DNA of 64,000 bases from NCBI RefSeq assembly GCF_017656155.1, contig NZ_JACDOH010000003.1, positions 62,001-126,000 on the forward strand, read 5' to 3'. Shown in pieces: positions 52,252 through 62,230 of this stretch. The position numbers and the translations under genes were made by a program. The notes beneath the pieces are model-generated. The model was not told the DNA's origin, ran no database searches, and saw nothing but the letters and a program-made list of their open reading frames with translations. Every line of letters begins with the position of its first letter. Position 1 is the first letter of the stretch. This DNA comes from Thermosyntropha sp. (lineage in GTDB: Bacteria; Bacillota; Syntrophomonadia; Syntrophomonadales; Syntrophomonadaceae).

Positions 52252-53702
52252 TATTTCACCTCCAGTGCCGGTTTAACCTTGTGATAATCAGTAGTCTGTT
52301 CAAAAGCATAAGCGGCTTTGAGCATAGTTCCTTCATCAAACGCCTTTCCGATAATCTGCATTCCTATTGGCAGCCCATCCTTGAATCCACATGGAATAGA
52401 CATGCCGGGAAGTCCTGCCATATTAACCGGAACCGTCAATATATCATTCATATAAAGGGTTAAAGGATCACTCTGTTCGCCCAGCTTAAAAGCAACCGTC
52501 GGGGTAGTAGGTGAAATTATGATGTCAAAATTTTTAAAAACTCTGGCAAAATCTTCATATATAAGCCTTCGAACCTTTAAAGCCTTAAGGTAATAAGCAT
52601 CATAATATCCGGAACTTAAAGCATAAGTCCCCAGCATTATTCTTCTTTTTACTTCCGGTCCAAATCCTTTGGCCCGGGTAGAAGAAAACATATCCACCAC
52701 ATTTTCCGCTTCAAAATCGCGAAATCCGTATCTTACCCCATCAAAGCGAGCCAAGTTGGCACTTGCCTCTGCAGGAGCAATAAGATAGTAAGCAGGCAGG
52801 GCATATTCACTATGAGGCAAAGATACCTCTTCAACTATCGCTCCCATGCTTTCATAATGCTTTAAAGCCTTTTTAACCGCTTTCTTAATATCTTCATCTA
52901 CCCCTTCCCCAAAATATTCCTTAGGGTAGGCTATCCTCATGCCTTTTATATTATCATCCAGAAAAGAAGTAAAATCAGGTACATCAACATCTACACTGGT
53001 AGAATCCAAAGGATCTTTTCCACAGATAACATTTAAAACTTCTGCACAGTCCCGAACATCTTTGCTAAAAACCCCTACCTGGTCAAGAGAAGAGGCAAAA
53101 GCAACTACTCCCCATCGGGAAACCCTGCCATATGTAGGTTTAATTCCTACTATACCACAGAAAGACGCTGGCTGGCGAATAGACCCTCCCGTATCAGTCC
53201 CCAGGGTAAAAAACACCTCATCAGCAGCTACCGCTGAGGCTGAACCTCCGGAAGAACCTCCAGGCACCCGGTTTAAATCCCATGGATTATGGGTAGGAAA
53301 AAACGCTGACTGCTCAGTTGATGATCCCATGGCAAACTCATCCATATTGAGCTTTCCTACCAGGACTCCATCCTGTTCATTTAATAGACGGGCAACCGTA
53401 GCATCATAAACTGGCACAAAATTTTCAAGCATTTTAGAAGAACAGGTCGTCCTTATCCCCTTAGTGCAGATAATATCTTTTAGGGCAAAAGGAATTCCTT
53501 TTATCGTGCCACCTTCCTTTTCCCGGTCGCACCAGTCTGCCTTATCATAAGCTAAATCATCTGTTATGGTTACAAATGATTTAACCTTTTCCTCAACTTT
53601 TTCTATCCGCCCCATAACTGAATCCAAAACTTCCCGGGCAGAAGCCTTATTTTGCTTTAGAAGATCTTTTACCTCATGCATTGTCATTTCATAAAGCTGC
53701 AT
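52251..53702 (-). CDS. gatA: Asp/Glu-tRNA amidotransferase subunit A
   Basis: GatA releases ammonia from glutamine for the transamidation. The 483-residue amidase-signature protein has the Ser-cisSer-Lys triad: Lys in GIPFALKDI and the serines in [32 protein letters not shown] 53702 follows GAGGAGGCT. It lies 17 bp after gatC and overlaps gatB. Confidence 0.97.
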   Translation of the reverse strand: MQLYEMTMHEVKDLLKQNKASAREVLDSVMGRIEKVEEKVKSFVTITDDLAYDKADWCDREKEGGTIKGIPFALKDIICTKGIRTTCSSKMLENFVPVYDATVARLLNEQDGVLVGKLNMDEFAMGSSTEQSAFFPTHNPWDLNRVPGGSSGGSASAVAADEVFFTLGTDTGGSIRQPASFCGIVGIKPTYGRVSRWGVVAFASSLDQVGVFSKDVRDCAEVLNVICGKDPLDSTSVDVDVPDFTSFLDDNIKGMRIAYPKEYFGEGVDEDIKKAVKKALKHYESMGAIVEEVSLPHSEYALPAYYLIAPAEASANLARFDGVRYGFRDFEAENVVDMFSSTRAKGFGPEVKRRIMLGTYALSSGYYDAYYLKALKVRRLIYEDFARVFKNFDIIISPTTPTVAFKLGEQSDPLTLYMNDILTVPVNMAGLPGMSIPCGFKDGLPIGMQIIGKAFDEGTMLKAAYAFEQTTDYHKVKPALEVK

Positions 53703-53719
53703 CCAAAAAGAGCCTCCTC

Positions 53720-54004
53720 CTAAATAATTTTCGGCACCTTATAAAATCCGTCCTCTACTAATGGACCGTTAGACAGGATTTCATCTTGCGGAGTACTCGG
53801 TCTAACCTCATCTTCTCTAAAAACATTGTATACAGGAAGGATATGGGCTAAAGGTTCAACCCCTTCAGTATCAAGTTTATTAAGCCTTCCCGCATATTCC
53901 AATATCGCGCCTAACTGCTCGGCAAAAACCTGTTTTTCTTCATCATTCAGCTTAAGCCTTGCCAGTATAGCTACATGTTCTACTTCCTTTATAGTAAGAG
54001 CCAT
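53720..54004 (-). CDS. gatC: Asp/Glu-tRNA amidotransferase subunit C
   Basis: GatC is a 94-residue clamp stabilising GatA-GatB. It shows the family stretches [53 protein letters not shown] and [17 protein letters not shown]. It is the first gene of the operon; a consensus -35/-10 lies 265-292 bp upstream, leaving a long leader. ATG 54004 follows GGGAGGTAG. Confidence 0.95.
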   Translation of the reverse strand: MALTIKEVEHVAILARLKLNDEEKQVFAEQLGAILEYAGRLNKLDTEGVEPLAHILPVYNVFREDEVRPSTPQDEILSNGPLVEDGFYKVPKII

Positions 54005-54268
54005 TTAAGACTACCTCCCTGCTTTTCACCAACATTTATGCTCAATATTATATCAAAAAAACGCATATTTAAAAAAAATTTTTACCTGAGACAAACTTTT
54101 TAAGTCAAAAAAAATCCATAATTTACTATATAGTTCTCTCCTTCTATAAAGATATAAATACTTCTAATCTCTCTTTAAAGGTCTTTAATTTCTTTTATCA
54201 TTATTTATAATCATAAAATGTATATTTGTATTGCATAAAACGCAAAAAATATTTGTTATTTTACAGCC

Positions 54269-54296
54269 TGTATAAATGTATAATTATTCTTGTCAA
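54269..54296 (-). promoter_or_regulatory. Candidate sigma-A promoter of gatCAB
   Basis: Consensus TTGACA (54296-54291) and TATACA (54274-54269) on the minus strand are 16 bp apart, leading toward gatC 258 bp downstream. Confidence 0.55.
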
Positions 54297-54326
54297 CTTA
54301 TTTTAAAGGAGTAAACAGGAATCGCA

Positions 54327-54363
54327 AAATACCGGGGTAATATTTTAATACTCCCCGGTATTT
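54327..54363 (-). terminator. Hairpin after the TetR gene
   Basis: AAATACCGGGG (54327-54337) pairs with CCCCGGTATTT (54353-54363). Only TATTTTGC follows on the minus strand, so termination may be weak. Confidence 0.65.
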
Positions 54364-54393
54364 GTAAATTTAAAAGCAAAATATAAATCAAAC

Positions 54394-54969
54394 TCATGTT
54401 TCGCATTTTATAGATTTAAAGATAACAGAAAACAGCTTTCCCAACTGATTGGCAGCATCTTCAAAACCGATATTATTGTCCAGAATAAAAATTGGATTAA
54501 GCACTGCCTGAACTGCCGCAGCTAAAGCCGTTGATATAATTGTGGGGTTTACTTCTTTAATTTCAACAATGTTGCATTCATTTAAAGCTTTTTCAATAAG
54601 TTTTCGCATCTGTTCTATTCGGAAATTGTCTATTTTCTGCCATATATGGGGATAATAAAGTTTCAAATCTTCTAAAGAATTAGGCATAATGATAAATCTT
54701 CCGTGTTTTATTAAATTTTTCAACATGATATTTGGAATATCAGGCAATTTTTCATTTCCATTTATCAATTTATTAACTTCTTCTTGCATCTTAGTTAAAA
54801 AAACTTCTACAACCTTTTCAATTATTTCATCTTTGCTTCTATAGTACTTATATATGGTACGCTTACTCACCCCTGCATTTAGTGCCAAATCATCCACTGT
54901 AAAACCTCTAAATCCTCTTTGTTCAATAAGCATCCGGCAAGCCATCAATATTTTTTCTGCCATATCCAT
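54394..54969 (-). CDS. TetR family transcriptional regulator
   Basis: The 191-residue protein has an N-terminal helix-turn-helix (GFTVDDLALNAGVSKRTIYKYYRSKDEIIEKVV) and a divergent ligand-binding domain. It is the last gene of the HlyD-ABC-ABC-permease set and probably represses that set in answer to an exported compound. The ligand is unknown. E. coli has a comparable ybhGFSR system with a TetR (CecR). Confidence 0.88.
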   Translation of the reverse strand: MDMAEKILMACRMLIEQRGFRGFTVDDLALNAGVSKRTIYKYYRSKDEIIEKVVEVFLTKMQEEVNKLINGNEKLPDIPNIMLKNLIKHGRFIIMPNSLEDLKLYYPHIWQKIDNFRIEQMRKLIEKALNECNIVEIKEVNPTIISTALAAAVQAVLNPIFILDNNIGFEDAANQLGKLFSVIFKSIKCET

Positions 54970-54988
54970 AACTCATTATCCTCTCAAC

Positions 54989-56107
54989 TTACAAGATTTG
55001 TTTTTTAAATTTCAAACTGCTAAACACAATAAAAAATACGGAAAAAACTAAAAGTGCCATTACCTGCCCCACCAAATAGCCAAATCCTATCCCCTTCAAA
55101 ATAATTCCTCTTATAATCTCCAAATAATACGTCAATGGAATAAAATCACTCATATAGTAAATTGCTTTCGGCATAGCAAGCCTTGGAAACATAAATCCGG
55201 ACAAAAGTATACTCGGAAGCATTACAAAAAAAGCCATTTGAAAAGCTTGCATCTGGTTTTTGGCCAAATTAGATATCATTAAACCCAAACCAAGAGAAGC
55301 GGTGATAAAAAACAAGGTCAAAATATAAAGCTGAACAATGCTTCCGCGTATAGGCACCTTAAAAATCAATACGGAAATCAATAAGGCCACCGTTATCTGC
55401 AGATATCCCAGTATAATATAAGGAACAATTTTCCCAATCATAAGTTCAAAAGGTTTAATAGGAGTAACTATAAGCTGCTCTAAAGTACCTCTCTCTTTTT
55501 CCCTTACAATAGCTACTGCCGTTATTATAACCATAGTCATGGTAACAACAATCCCCAAAATAGCCGGAACCATATAATAAGCAGTAACCCCATCCGGATT
55601 ATACCAGGGGCGAACCCTTACATCATAAGGTAATTCTTTATAATTCAAAGCTGTATTTTTCAGTAAAACTTCCTGTGATTTTATAAGCCCAATAGAATTA
55701 GCAATTGCCACCGCCTGGTTGGAAAGCATGCTGTCACTGGCATCCACCAAAACCTGTACCTGAGCAGATTCTCCCCTTTTAAGCTTTTTTGAAAAATCAG
55801 GAGGAAAAATAATACCTGCTCTGGCAGATCCTTTATCTATCAAATGATTAACCTCTTTAAAAGAGCTGGCTGAATGAACAATATCAAAATAGCCAGTTGC
55901 ACTCAAAGTTTGCAGCATATCCCTGCTTTCCGGAGAAAGGGATTGATCAAAAACTACCGTAGGTATATGTTTAACCTCCGTCTGAATAGCATAGCCAAAC
56001 AACAAAATCTGAATCAACGGAATCATCAATATAAGAGCCAGGGTCATCCTGTCCCTTCTCATCTGTAAAAATTCTTTTTTTAAGACCGCAATAATCCTGC
56101 TTCTCAT
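54989..56107 (-). CDS. ABC-2 type transporter permease
   Basis: The 372-residue protein has the ABC-2 membrane topology: an N-terminal helix, a large extracytoplasmic domain (about residues 45-170) and five C-terminal helices, with REKERGTLEQLIVTPIKPFELMIGKIVPYI, the typical YhhJ/YbhR signature. It starts RSRIIAVLKKEFLQMRRDRMTLAL. It works with the two ATPases upstream. Only one permease gene is present, so it may act as homodimer. Confidence 0.9.
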   Translation of the reverse strand: MRSRIIAVLKKEFLQMRRDRMTLALILMIPLIQILLFGYAIQTEVKHIPTVVFDQSLSPESRDMLQTLSATGYFDIVHSASSFKEVNHLIDKGSARAGIIFPPDFSKKLKRGESAQVQVLVDASDSMLSNQAVAIANSIGLIKSQEVLLKNTALNYKELPYDVRVRPWYNPDGVTAYYMVPAILGIVVTMTMVIITAVAIVREKERGTLEQLIVTPIKPFELMIGKIVPYIILGYLQITVALLISVLIFKVPIRGSIVQLYILTLFFITASLGLGLMISNLAKNQMQAFQMAFFVMLPSILLSGFMFPRLAMPKAIYYMSDFIPLTYYLEIIRGIILKGIGFGYLVGQVMALLVFSVFFIVFSSLKFKKQIL

Positions 56108-56130
56108 CCCGTTCCCACACCTTTTTAAAA

Positions 56131-57030
56131 TTATCTAAAAGATGATAGCTTTATAAAAACATCTTCTAAAGAAGGTTCAATTTTAACCGGTAAAACCCCA
56201 AAACAGTCAGCCAAATCACGAATATTTTTTTCCTCCTTAACCAGCACATGAATCATCTCTCCGTTTACATAACTTTCTTTTACATAAGGAAGAGAATTTA
56301 AAAAATCAATCTGCCCCATAGGATCAGGTAAATTAAGTTCCAATAGACAGCCTTCTATGCTGTTTTTAAGATTATCCGGCGTATCCAGGGCTAAAAGCTT
56401 TCCTTTGACAAAAAAAGCTATCCGGTCACACCTTTCCGCTTCATCCATAAAGTGGGTGGTAATAATTACCGTGGTCCCTTGATTAGACAAATCCTGAATA
56501 ATATTGAAAAATTCACGCCTGGCGGTAGGGCTTACTCCGCTGGTAGGCTCATCTAAGAACAACACGGAAGGATATGCTATTATGGAACAAGCTAAGGCTA
56601 ATCTCTGCCTGTGCCCTACACTTAAATTAGCAACCAGTTCACGTTTTCGCGTATGTAATTCAACCATGCTCAGCATCTCGTCTACCCTTCGTTTGCGTTC
56701 TGAATACGGTATATTGTAAATACCGGCATAAAATTCAAGATTTTCTTTTATGCTTAAATCCTCATATAGACTGAACTTCTGGGACATATATCCGATATGC
56801 CTTTTTATCTTTTCACTTCCCTTTACAAGGTCATATCCCAAAACCATTCCGCTGCCGCAAGTAGGAACAAGAATTCCGCACAACATACGGATTATAGTAG
56901 ATTTTCCCGCCCCATTAGGACCTAAAAATCCACATACTTCTCCCCGATTTATTTTAATATTCACCCGGTCAACCGCAGTAAAATCTCCAAATTTTCGAGT
57001 CAAATCATTAGTTTCAATAACCCAGTCCAT
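56131..57030 (-). CDS. ABC transporter ATP-binding protein (second of two)
   Basis: The 299-residue ATPase has Walker A (GFLGPNGAGKSTI), Q loop (YMSQKFSLYEDL), signature (NLSVGHRQRLALA; not the usual LSGGQ) and Walker B (VLFLDEPTSGVSP) with the H-loop (ITTHFMDEAERC). The C-terminus is the 100-residue extra domain of drug exporters. The start is placed at ATG 57030 behind GGGAGGCACGG. It overlaps the end of the first ATPase gene by 17 bp. Confidence 0.92.
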   Translation of the reverse strand: MDWVIETNDLTRKFGDFTAVDRVNIKINRGEVCGFLGPNGAGKSTIIRMLCGILVPTCGSGMVLGYDLVKGSEKIKRHIGYMSQKFSLYEDLSIKENLEFYAGIYNIPYSERKRRVDEMLSMVELHTRKRELVANLSVGHRQRLALACSIIAYPSVLFLDEPTSGVSPTARREFFNIIQDLSNQGTTVIITTHFMDEAERCDRIAFFVKGKLLALDTPDNLKNSIEGCLLELNLPDPMGQIDFLNSLPYVKESYVNGEMIHVLVKEEKNIRDLADCFGVLPVKIEPSLEDVFIKLSSFR

Positions 57031-57940
57031 TCCGTGCCTCCCTCTCAATCAGCATAACAAATATATCTTCCATTGTAGGTTTAACCTTTTTAAAAAAATA
57101 ATCTGCCATGCCGATTTTTGAAAGCCATTCTTTCAGTTCAGCCTCAGCTTTTTCATAATCAGATACAATAAGGCGGTATTTGCCCCCTCTAATAGAAAGA
57201 TCATATATTGAAGAAAGCTGTCTTAAATTATTTATTAATTTCTTTTCCCGGATAATAATTTCAATGACCTGATAAGGGAAATTCTCCTTTAATCTGTACG
57301 GATAATCGACTAACTTTATGCTCCCACTGCTCATAAACCCCACCCTGGTGCAGAGTTCCGCCTCTTCCATATAAGGGGTAGAAATCATTATCGTCATGCC
57401 TTCCCCGCAAAGGTTATAAAGAATCCGCCAGAATTCCCGGCGCGACTGAGGGTCTACCCCATAAGTAGGCTCATCTAATATTAAAATTTTAGGTCTGGTT
57501 ATAAGGGCACAGGTTAAAGCCAGTTTTTGCTTCATCCCTCCGGAAAGCTTACCAGCCAACCTTTTTTTAAAAGGCAAAATTCCGGTAACTTCAAGTATTT
57601 CATCCACACGTTTATTAATAGTTCTATAATCAAGCCCGTAAAGTGAACCGAAAAAATTTATATTCTCCATAACCGTCAAATCACCATAAAGACTGAAGCG
57701 CTGGGGCATATAGCCAACCTCATGTCTTAACCTCTCTATTTGGCTTATGGGATAATCCAGCAAATTTATTTCTCCTTCATCCGCCTTAATAATTCCGCAC
57801 AATATGCGCATCAAAGTTGTCTTTCCCGCCCCGTCAGGCCCAATTAAGCCAAAAATCTCACCCTTATTTAAACTGATATTTACTTTATTAACTGCACAGA
57901 TATCTCCAAAAAACTTTGAAACATCTTTAGCTGTAAGCAA
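57014..57940 (-). CDS. ABC transporter ATP-binding protein (first of two)
   Basis: The 308-residue ATPase has Walker A (GLIGPDGAGKTTL), Q loop (YMPQRFSLYGDL), signature (KLSGGMKQKLAL), and Walker B (ILILDEPTYGVDP). It and the next gene look like the two halves of YbhF-type double ATPases, here split. It lies 2 bp after HlyD and overlaps the second ATPase. Together they energise the permease at 54989. Confidence 0.92.
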   Translation of the reverse strand: MLTAKDVSKFFGDICAVNKVNISLNKGEIFGLIGPDGAGKTTLMRILCGIIKADEGEINLLDYPISQIERLRHEVGYMPQRFSLYGDLTVMENINFFGSLYGLDYRTINKRVDEILEVTGILPFKKRLAGKLSGGMKQKLALTCALITRPKILILDEPTYGVDPQSRREFWRILYNLCGEGMTIMISTPYMEEAELCTRVGFMSSGSIKLVDYPYRLKENFPYQVIEIIIREKKLINNLRQLSSIYDLSIRGGKYRLIVSDYEKAEAELKEWLSKIGMADYFFKKVKPTMEDIFVMLIEREARNGLGY

Positions 57941-57942
57941 TT

Positions 57943-58932
57943 TTATCTCCCCGTTTCAAAAACAACATCAACCGGCATCCCCGGCTTTAAACTTTTATCA
58001 TTGTTTTCTATCGCAATTTTTACCGCAAAAACAACATTTGCCCGCTCTTTTTTAGTCTGGATAGTTTTAGGGGTAAACTCACCCCTGTCTGCTATCTTAA
58101 TTACCTTGCCCGAATAAACCTTAGAACTCCCGCTTACCGTGCATTTAACCTTTTGCCCCAGTTTGACTTTCGGAAGGTCATCGGTAGGTATATATACCTT
58201 AACCCATAAATCATCAAGGTCAGCCAGTGTATATACAGATGCACCCATAGTTACAAATTCTCCTTCGGTAAAGTTTCGGCTCAGCACTGTCCCCGAAATA
58301 GGAGCATTAAGCTTCAAATCTGATAATGCCGCTTCACTTGCCCGCAAAACTGCTTTACTCCTCTCCAGCTCAGCCACAGCTGCAGCGATCTGCCCCGAAC
58401 GGCTTCCTTCTTTAATCAAGCTCAATTGAGCTTGAGCCGCTTCAAGCTGCTTTTCTTTCAAAACCATATCAGTATAAGCCTTTTCTACAGCTTCTTTAGA
58501 AACCGCACCTGCCTCAAAAAGCTCATTAAGCTTTTCCAAATCTGATTTTGCCTTATCTAAATTTACTCTTGCCATGTCAACATTAAGCATAGCCTGCATA
58601 ACTTCCTGAGCCCGCGCACCGGTTAAAAGGTCACTAAGATTTGCTTCTGCCGCTTTAACTGCCATCTCATCCCTTGCTTTTTGAGCTTCTAAATCAGAAC
58701 GGGATAACTCAGCCATCAGCTTCCCTTTTTCTACCGTGTCCCCTTCGTCAAAAAAACATTTTTCAAGGGTAGCAGAAACTCTAGCTTTCACCTCAACCGT
58801 TGTCGCTTCGATAGTGCCGCTGGCTTCCAACCGATAATCTCCATCCTTAAAATAAAATTTATAAATCCCCCAAAAAGCACCTGTTAAAACAAGAAAAACC
58901 ATTATGGCAATAATAAGCCTTTTCTTATCCAT
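57943..58932 (-). CDS. HlyD family secretion (membrane fusion) protein
   Basis: The 329-residue protein has an N-terminal membrane anchor (KKRLIIAIMVFLVLTGAFWGIYKFYF), biotinyl-lipoyl-like halves (VKARVSATLEKCFFDEGDTVEKGKLMAEL and LNAPISGTVLSRNFTEGEFVTMG) and a central coiled coil (residues about 95-190, rich in Ala, Lys and Glu). It resembles YbhG. First gene of the export operon; ATG 58932 follows GAGGGTGGG. Confidence 0.9.
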   Translation of the reverse strand: MDKKRLIIAIMVFLVLTGAFWGIYKFYFKDGDYRLEASGTIEATTVEVKARVSATLEKCFFDEGDTVEKGKLMAELSRSDLEAQKARDEMAVKAAEANLSDLLTGARAQEVMQAMLNVDMARVNLDKAKSDLEKLNELFEAGAVSKEAVEKAYTDMVLKEKQLEAAQAQLSLIKEGSRSGQIAAAVAELERSKAVLRASEAALSDLKLNAPISGTVLSRNFTEGEFVTMGASVYTLADLDDLWVKVYIPTDDLPKVKLGQKVKCTVSGSSKVYSGKVIKIADRGEFTPKTIQTKKERANVVFAVKIAIENNDKSLKPGMPVDVVFETGR

Positions 58933-59025
58933 TTACACCCACCCTCATCTATTTAAACTATAATCACTAATTTAGTTTACTTAGTAACATTCTAGCATCT
59001 ATTCGGTTTTATCTGCAATAAAAAA

Positions 59026-59052
59026 GCAGGCTTTTCCAATTTAAAAACCTGC
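59026..59052 (-). terminator. Terminator downstream of the GntR-ABC operon
   Basis: On the minus strand GCAGGTTTTT (59052-59043) pairs with AAAAGCCTGC (59035-59026) with one G-T pair, then six T's follow. Confidence 0.7.
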
Positions 59053-59103
59053 CTTTATAACACAAGCTTTGCATAAATTTATCTTCACTTTTTATCCTTT
59101 TTA

Positions 59104-59267
59104 CTATTCAGCCGCTTTAAAGTTATAAACCGGGTTGACTACCTCGAGGACTTCTACCGTCTCGCCTATCAGCAATCACACTCCCTGAATTTTTTCCCAG
59201 TAACGGGAAAATCGCACAACTTACGCAAACAAACTAAACCGTCCTCTGAACATTCAATTTTGCACAC
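59104..59267 (-). pseudogene. Possible frameshifted small gene or gene tail
   Basis: After the ABC permease stop, the minus strand has a 32-codon frame (VCKIECSEDGLVCLRKLCDFP then a stop) that continues one base out of frame as LIGETVEVLEVVNPVYNFKAAE and ends at 59104. Together they read like the end of a small Cys-containing protein broken by one indel, between the operon and its terminator. No family was recognised, and both halves could be chance. Confidence 0.25.
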
Positions 59268-59283
59268 CTCTCAAAACAGAATT

Positions 59284-61356
59284 CTACCACGATTCAAGCA
59301 TTTCCTCATCGCCTTCTAGCACCCCGACAAAATCATTTCCATTATTAAGAACAAAAAGCAGAATATACCCGGAAAACATCTTTTCAGTTCCTTCGGAACG
59401 GTAAACATCCGAACAATTGCGCAAAAAATATTCTATCTTCTCCGGATCGTCTATTTTAAAAACCCCGGAGCTGTTTTGCCACGAAGACACATTTTGCCGT
59501 TTATATTTCAAATCTTTAGACACTTCATCAAAACTTACCCCCTCAACCCTTTGCACCAGAACATATGATATGTATTTACCAGGCATTACCCTTGCTTCTT
59601 CATATTTTCCAACCTCTTTCAGCCATTTTTCAAAATGGGTAAAAGACTTCTCCCAATCCATATAAAACCTTTCATAACCTTCTTTTCCATCTTCCCTTTC
59701 CACTTTTATCTTAAAGTCTATCCCTGCCCAAGTGGTTTTCCCTGGTTTTACCATCTCTTCATAAGTCATATCAAGCAGGTCCTTTTTTAGAGCTTCAACA
59801 GCACCTTTTATCAGAACCGGATCCTTTATTACAACAAGCGATCCTCCTTTCCCATAAGGAGTTATTTCCATTTCTTCTATCCTGTCAAGCTCAATACGGA
59901 AAAGAGCATTGCATGTTTCCTTATATTCATAAGATTCATAAATCGGCTTAAGCCATGCTTTATAATCATCTTTTCTTATTACATACTGGCGGGACATAAG
60001 ACTTCCATCTTTCATCCTGTAAACAAAACAAATTTCCTCCAAATCCTTCTTAAGCCAATAAGGCTTCTGCATATTAGCCTTTTCCACATCACGTCGGGCA
60101 ATTATATATTTATGCAAACCGTGGACTTTTTTAATATTTTCCCGGTCTTCAAATACCGCCGGCATAGCAAAATAATCATAAAGCGTTTTTTCTTCGAACA
60201 CATTTCTTATATCCAAAAAACTGCCAGAAAAATATACCGTATCTACATTATCTAAAGAAGGCAGCCTCTTCTCATAACCAAAAATGTCAAATTTAAGCCC
60301 GACAATAAGCAGAACCACTACCCCTGCATAAACAAAATATCCCTTCATCTTCTTCCATCTAATTATATCAACCGATTTAGAAAGCAGAGCCTCTACTCCT
60401 ATATAAGCTAAAATCGAACCTGCAAAATATCCAAAATAAACCCACGGTATATATCCCTGTGAATCCCCAAAATAAGCACCGAAAAGCAGCATAAAGCAAA
60501 AGACTACTCCATATTTAAAAATAACTCTTAAAACATCAAAAGCAATTGCTTCTCCAACCCTTTCCAGTCTACGCTTCCGGTATAAATACAGGCTGGCAAA
60601 ATAAAGAACAATTATAAGAAAAATATATACTGCCCATTCTGTTCCACTTAAGTCATGCTGGGCAAATGCCCCCGAAATCCTTAGGAGAGGTGACAGGACT
60701 TCTATATTCTGCCCGTAATAATCCAAAGCCCAGCCATATATAAAAAAGTTCAAATTATAATAAACCAGCCCGATAAGTCCTGTCGACAAAATCATAATCA
60801 CAAAAGTTAACAAAACCTGCAAAAAAGACATCCCAGTAATCATGCCCATCATAACAGTGGCAAAAAACAAAAGCCAGTTTAACAAAAGGCTTAAAATAAG
60901 CCATTTTAAAAGATAAGCATTTGTTATATACAAATTTATATTTAAAATATTAACTATTATCAGATTTAAGAAGAAAATCACTATTACAGGAAGGGACAGC
61001 AAAATACTGCCTGACAGCATATGGGTATGATACAAAACATCCCGGGTTACCGGCAGAGTATGCTGCATCCCAACCTCATTTTCTGCCTGCAGATACCTGA
61101 AAAGCAAGGTTCCAACCAAAACCGGCATAATAAGCAGCAAAAGCAACAGAAAAGGAGAATGATCCGGATAAAATATTACCAGATAATCGTAAAATTGATT
61201 ATCAAGGTTATGTCTTAAATTGGTATTATGTTCCATAATTATCCTTAACGGGACCAGGAAAAACATGGCTAAAAAATAAACTATTCCTATCCAGCCGAAT
61301 CTCTTAAAATTATTTTTTAAAATACCTTTATTAATCAAAAATACTTCTGATTTCAT
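59284..61356 (-). CDS. ABC transporter permease (YtrC/D-type, 690 residues)
   Basis: The N-terminal half has roughly eight to nine membrane helices (e.g. FGWIGIVYFLAMFFLVPL, LLLLLLIMPVLVGTLLFRYL). The C-terminal 300 residues are soluble (after VGLKFDIFGYEKRLPSLDNVDTVYF) and have two similar halves with alternating acidic and aromatic residues; such tails occur on permeases of GntR-linked ABC operons. The start is set at ATG 61356 because GGAGGGGGAAGGGT precedes it. It overlaps the ATPase gene by 26 bp. Confidence 0.82.
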   Translation of the reverse strand: MKSEVFLINKGILKNNFKRFGWIGIVYFLAMFFLVPLRIIMEHNTNLRHNLDNQFYDYLVIFYPDHSPFLLLLLLIMPVLVGTLLFRYLQAENEVGMQHTLPVTRDVLYHTHMLSGSILLSLPVIVIFFLNLIIVNILNINLYITNAYLLKWLILSLLLNWLLFFATVMMGMITGMSFLQVLLTFVIMILSTGLIGLVYYNLNFFIYGWALDYYGQNIEVLSPLLRISGAFAQHDLSGTEWAVYIFLIIVLYFASLYLYRKRRLERVGEAIAFDVLRVIFKYGVVFCFMLLFGAYFGDSQGYIPWVYFGYFAGSILAYIGVEALLSKSVDIIRWKKMKGYFVYAGVVVLLIVGLKFDIFGYEKRLPSLDNVDTVYFSGSFLDIRNVFEEKTLYDYFAMPAVFEDRENIKKVHGLHKYIIARRDVEKANMQKPYWLKKDLEEICFVYRMKDGSLMSRQYVIRKDDYKAWLKPIYESYEYKETCNALFRIELDRIEEMEITPYGKGGSLVVIKDPVLIKGAVEALKKDLLDMTYEEMVKPGKTTWAGIDFKIKVEREDGKEGYERFYMDWEKSFTHFEKWLKEVGKYEEARVMPGKYISYVLVQRVEGVSFDEVSKDLKYKRQNVSSWQNSSGVFKIDDPEKIEYFLRNCSDVYRSEGTEKMFSGYILLFVLNNGNDFVGVLEGDEEMLESW

Positions 61357-62230
61357 ACCCTTCCCCCTCCATTTCATAAACAAATACTTCTTCCAAAGTA
61401 AGTGGCAAAACATCCAAAATCGCCGGTTCATATGAGTTAAAATGATTTATTACCTCATCTCTTTTTCCTTTTGCTATAAACACCAGAACACTTCCGCGTC
61501 TTTCCACACAATTAATTTTTTCATCCTTCCAAATCGCTTCAGGAACTTCCCGACTAAAAGCAATCTGTACCTTATGCATGTTGGCTTTATACTCATCCAG
61601 ATCTTTCTGCACCAGCATTTTCCCTTCATGCAAAATCCCAATATAATCACATAAGTCCTCCAATTCCCGCAGGTTATGTGATGAAATGACAACTGTCGTT
61701 TCCCGCTCGGCAACATCCTTTACAATAAGGTTCTTTACCTTTTTTCTCATCACCGGATCTAATCCGTCCAAAGGCTCATCTAATATCATAACTTCCGGCA
61801 TAAGGGAAAAATTGAGCCAGAAAGCAACCTGCCTCTGCATACCTTTAGATAAAGTCCTTATCTTTCTCTTTGGCTCGATCTTAAAAACTTCCCCCAATCC
61901 CATGTAACGTTCTTCATTCCAGCTTAAATATACTGAAGAATAAAATCTCGCCATATCCTCAATCGTGTAATTGGGGAAGAAATAAAGAGCATCAGGTATA
62001 AATGAAATCTTCCCTTTTATCACCGGGTTTTCAAAAACTTTTTCTCCTCCAATCCTGACCCATCCTTCATCTTCCCGGTATATTCCAGCCAGTATCTTAA
62101 GAAGCGTAGTCTTGCCGGCTCCGTTTGAACCTAAAAGCCCATAAATCGAGCCTTTCCTCACATTAAAACTCACCTGGTCCAATGCCCTTATATCATAAAA
62201 ATCTTTAACCAGTTTATCTGCCTCAATCAC
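61331..62230 (-). CDS. ABC transporter ATP-binding protein (YtrB-type)
   Basis: The 299-residue ATPase has Walker A (GLLGSNGAGKTTL), signature (RTLSKGMQRQVA, modified from LSGGQ) and Walker B (VMILDEPLDGLDP) with ISSHNLRELEDLCD. Members accompany YtrA-like GntR regulators and respond to cell-wall antibiotics in Bacillus. It begins at GTG 62230 behind GGGGGTAAG and overlaps both neighbours by a few bases (GntR end at 62223). Confidence 0.92.
   Translation of the reverse strand: MIEADKLVKDFYDIRALDQVSFNVRKGSIYGLLGSNGAGKTTLLKILAGIYREDEGWVRIGGEKVFENPVIKGKISFIPDALYFFPNYTIEDMARFYSSVYLSWNEERYMGLGEVFKIEPKRKIRTLSKGMQRQVAFWLNFSLMPEVMILDEPLDGLDPVMRKKVKNLIVKDVAERETTVVISSHNLRELEDLCDYIGILHEGKMLVQKDLDEYKANMHKVQIAFSREVPEAIWKDEKINCVERRGSVLVFIAKGKRDEVINHFNSYEPAILDVLPLTLEEVFVYEMEGEGYEIRSIFD

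Larger units (their letters stand above)
54005..54393. other. Intergenic region upstream of gatC
   Basis: These 389 AT-rich bases hold the gatC promoter candidate at 54269-54296, the TetR terminator at 54327-54363, and a possible 258-nt leader without an obvious riboswitch. No gene is supported. Confidence 0.5.
58933..59283. other. Intergenic region between the two ABC systems
   Basis: These 351 bp hold the terminator at 59026-59052, the likely HlyD promoter to its left, and the short frames described at 59104-59267. Nothing else is seen. Confidence 0.4.
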
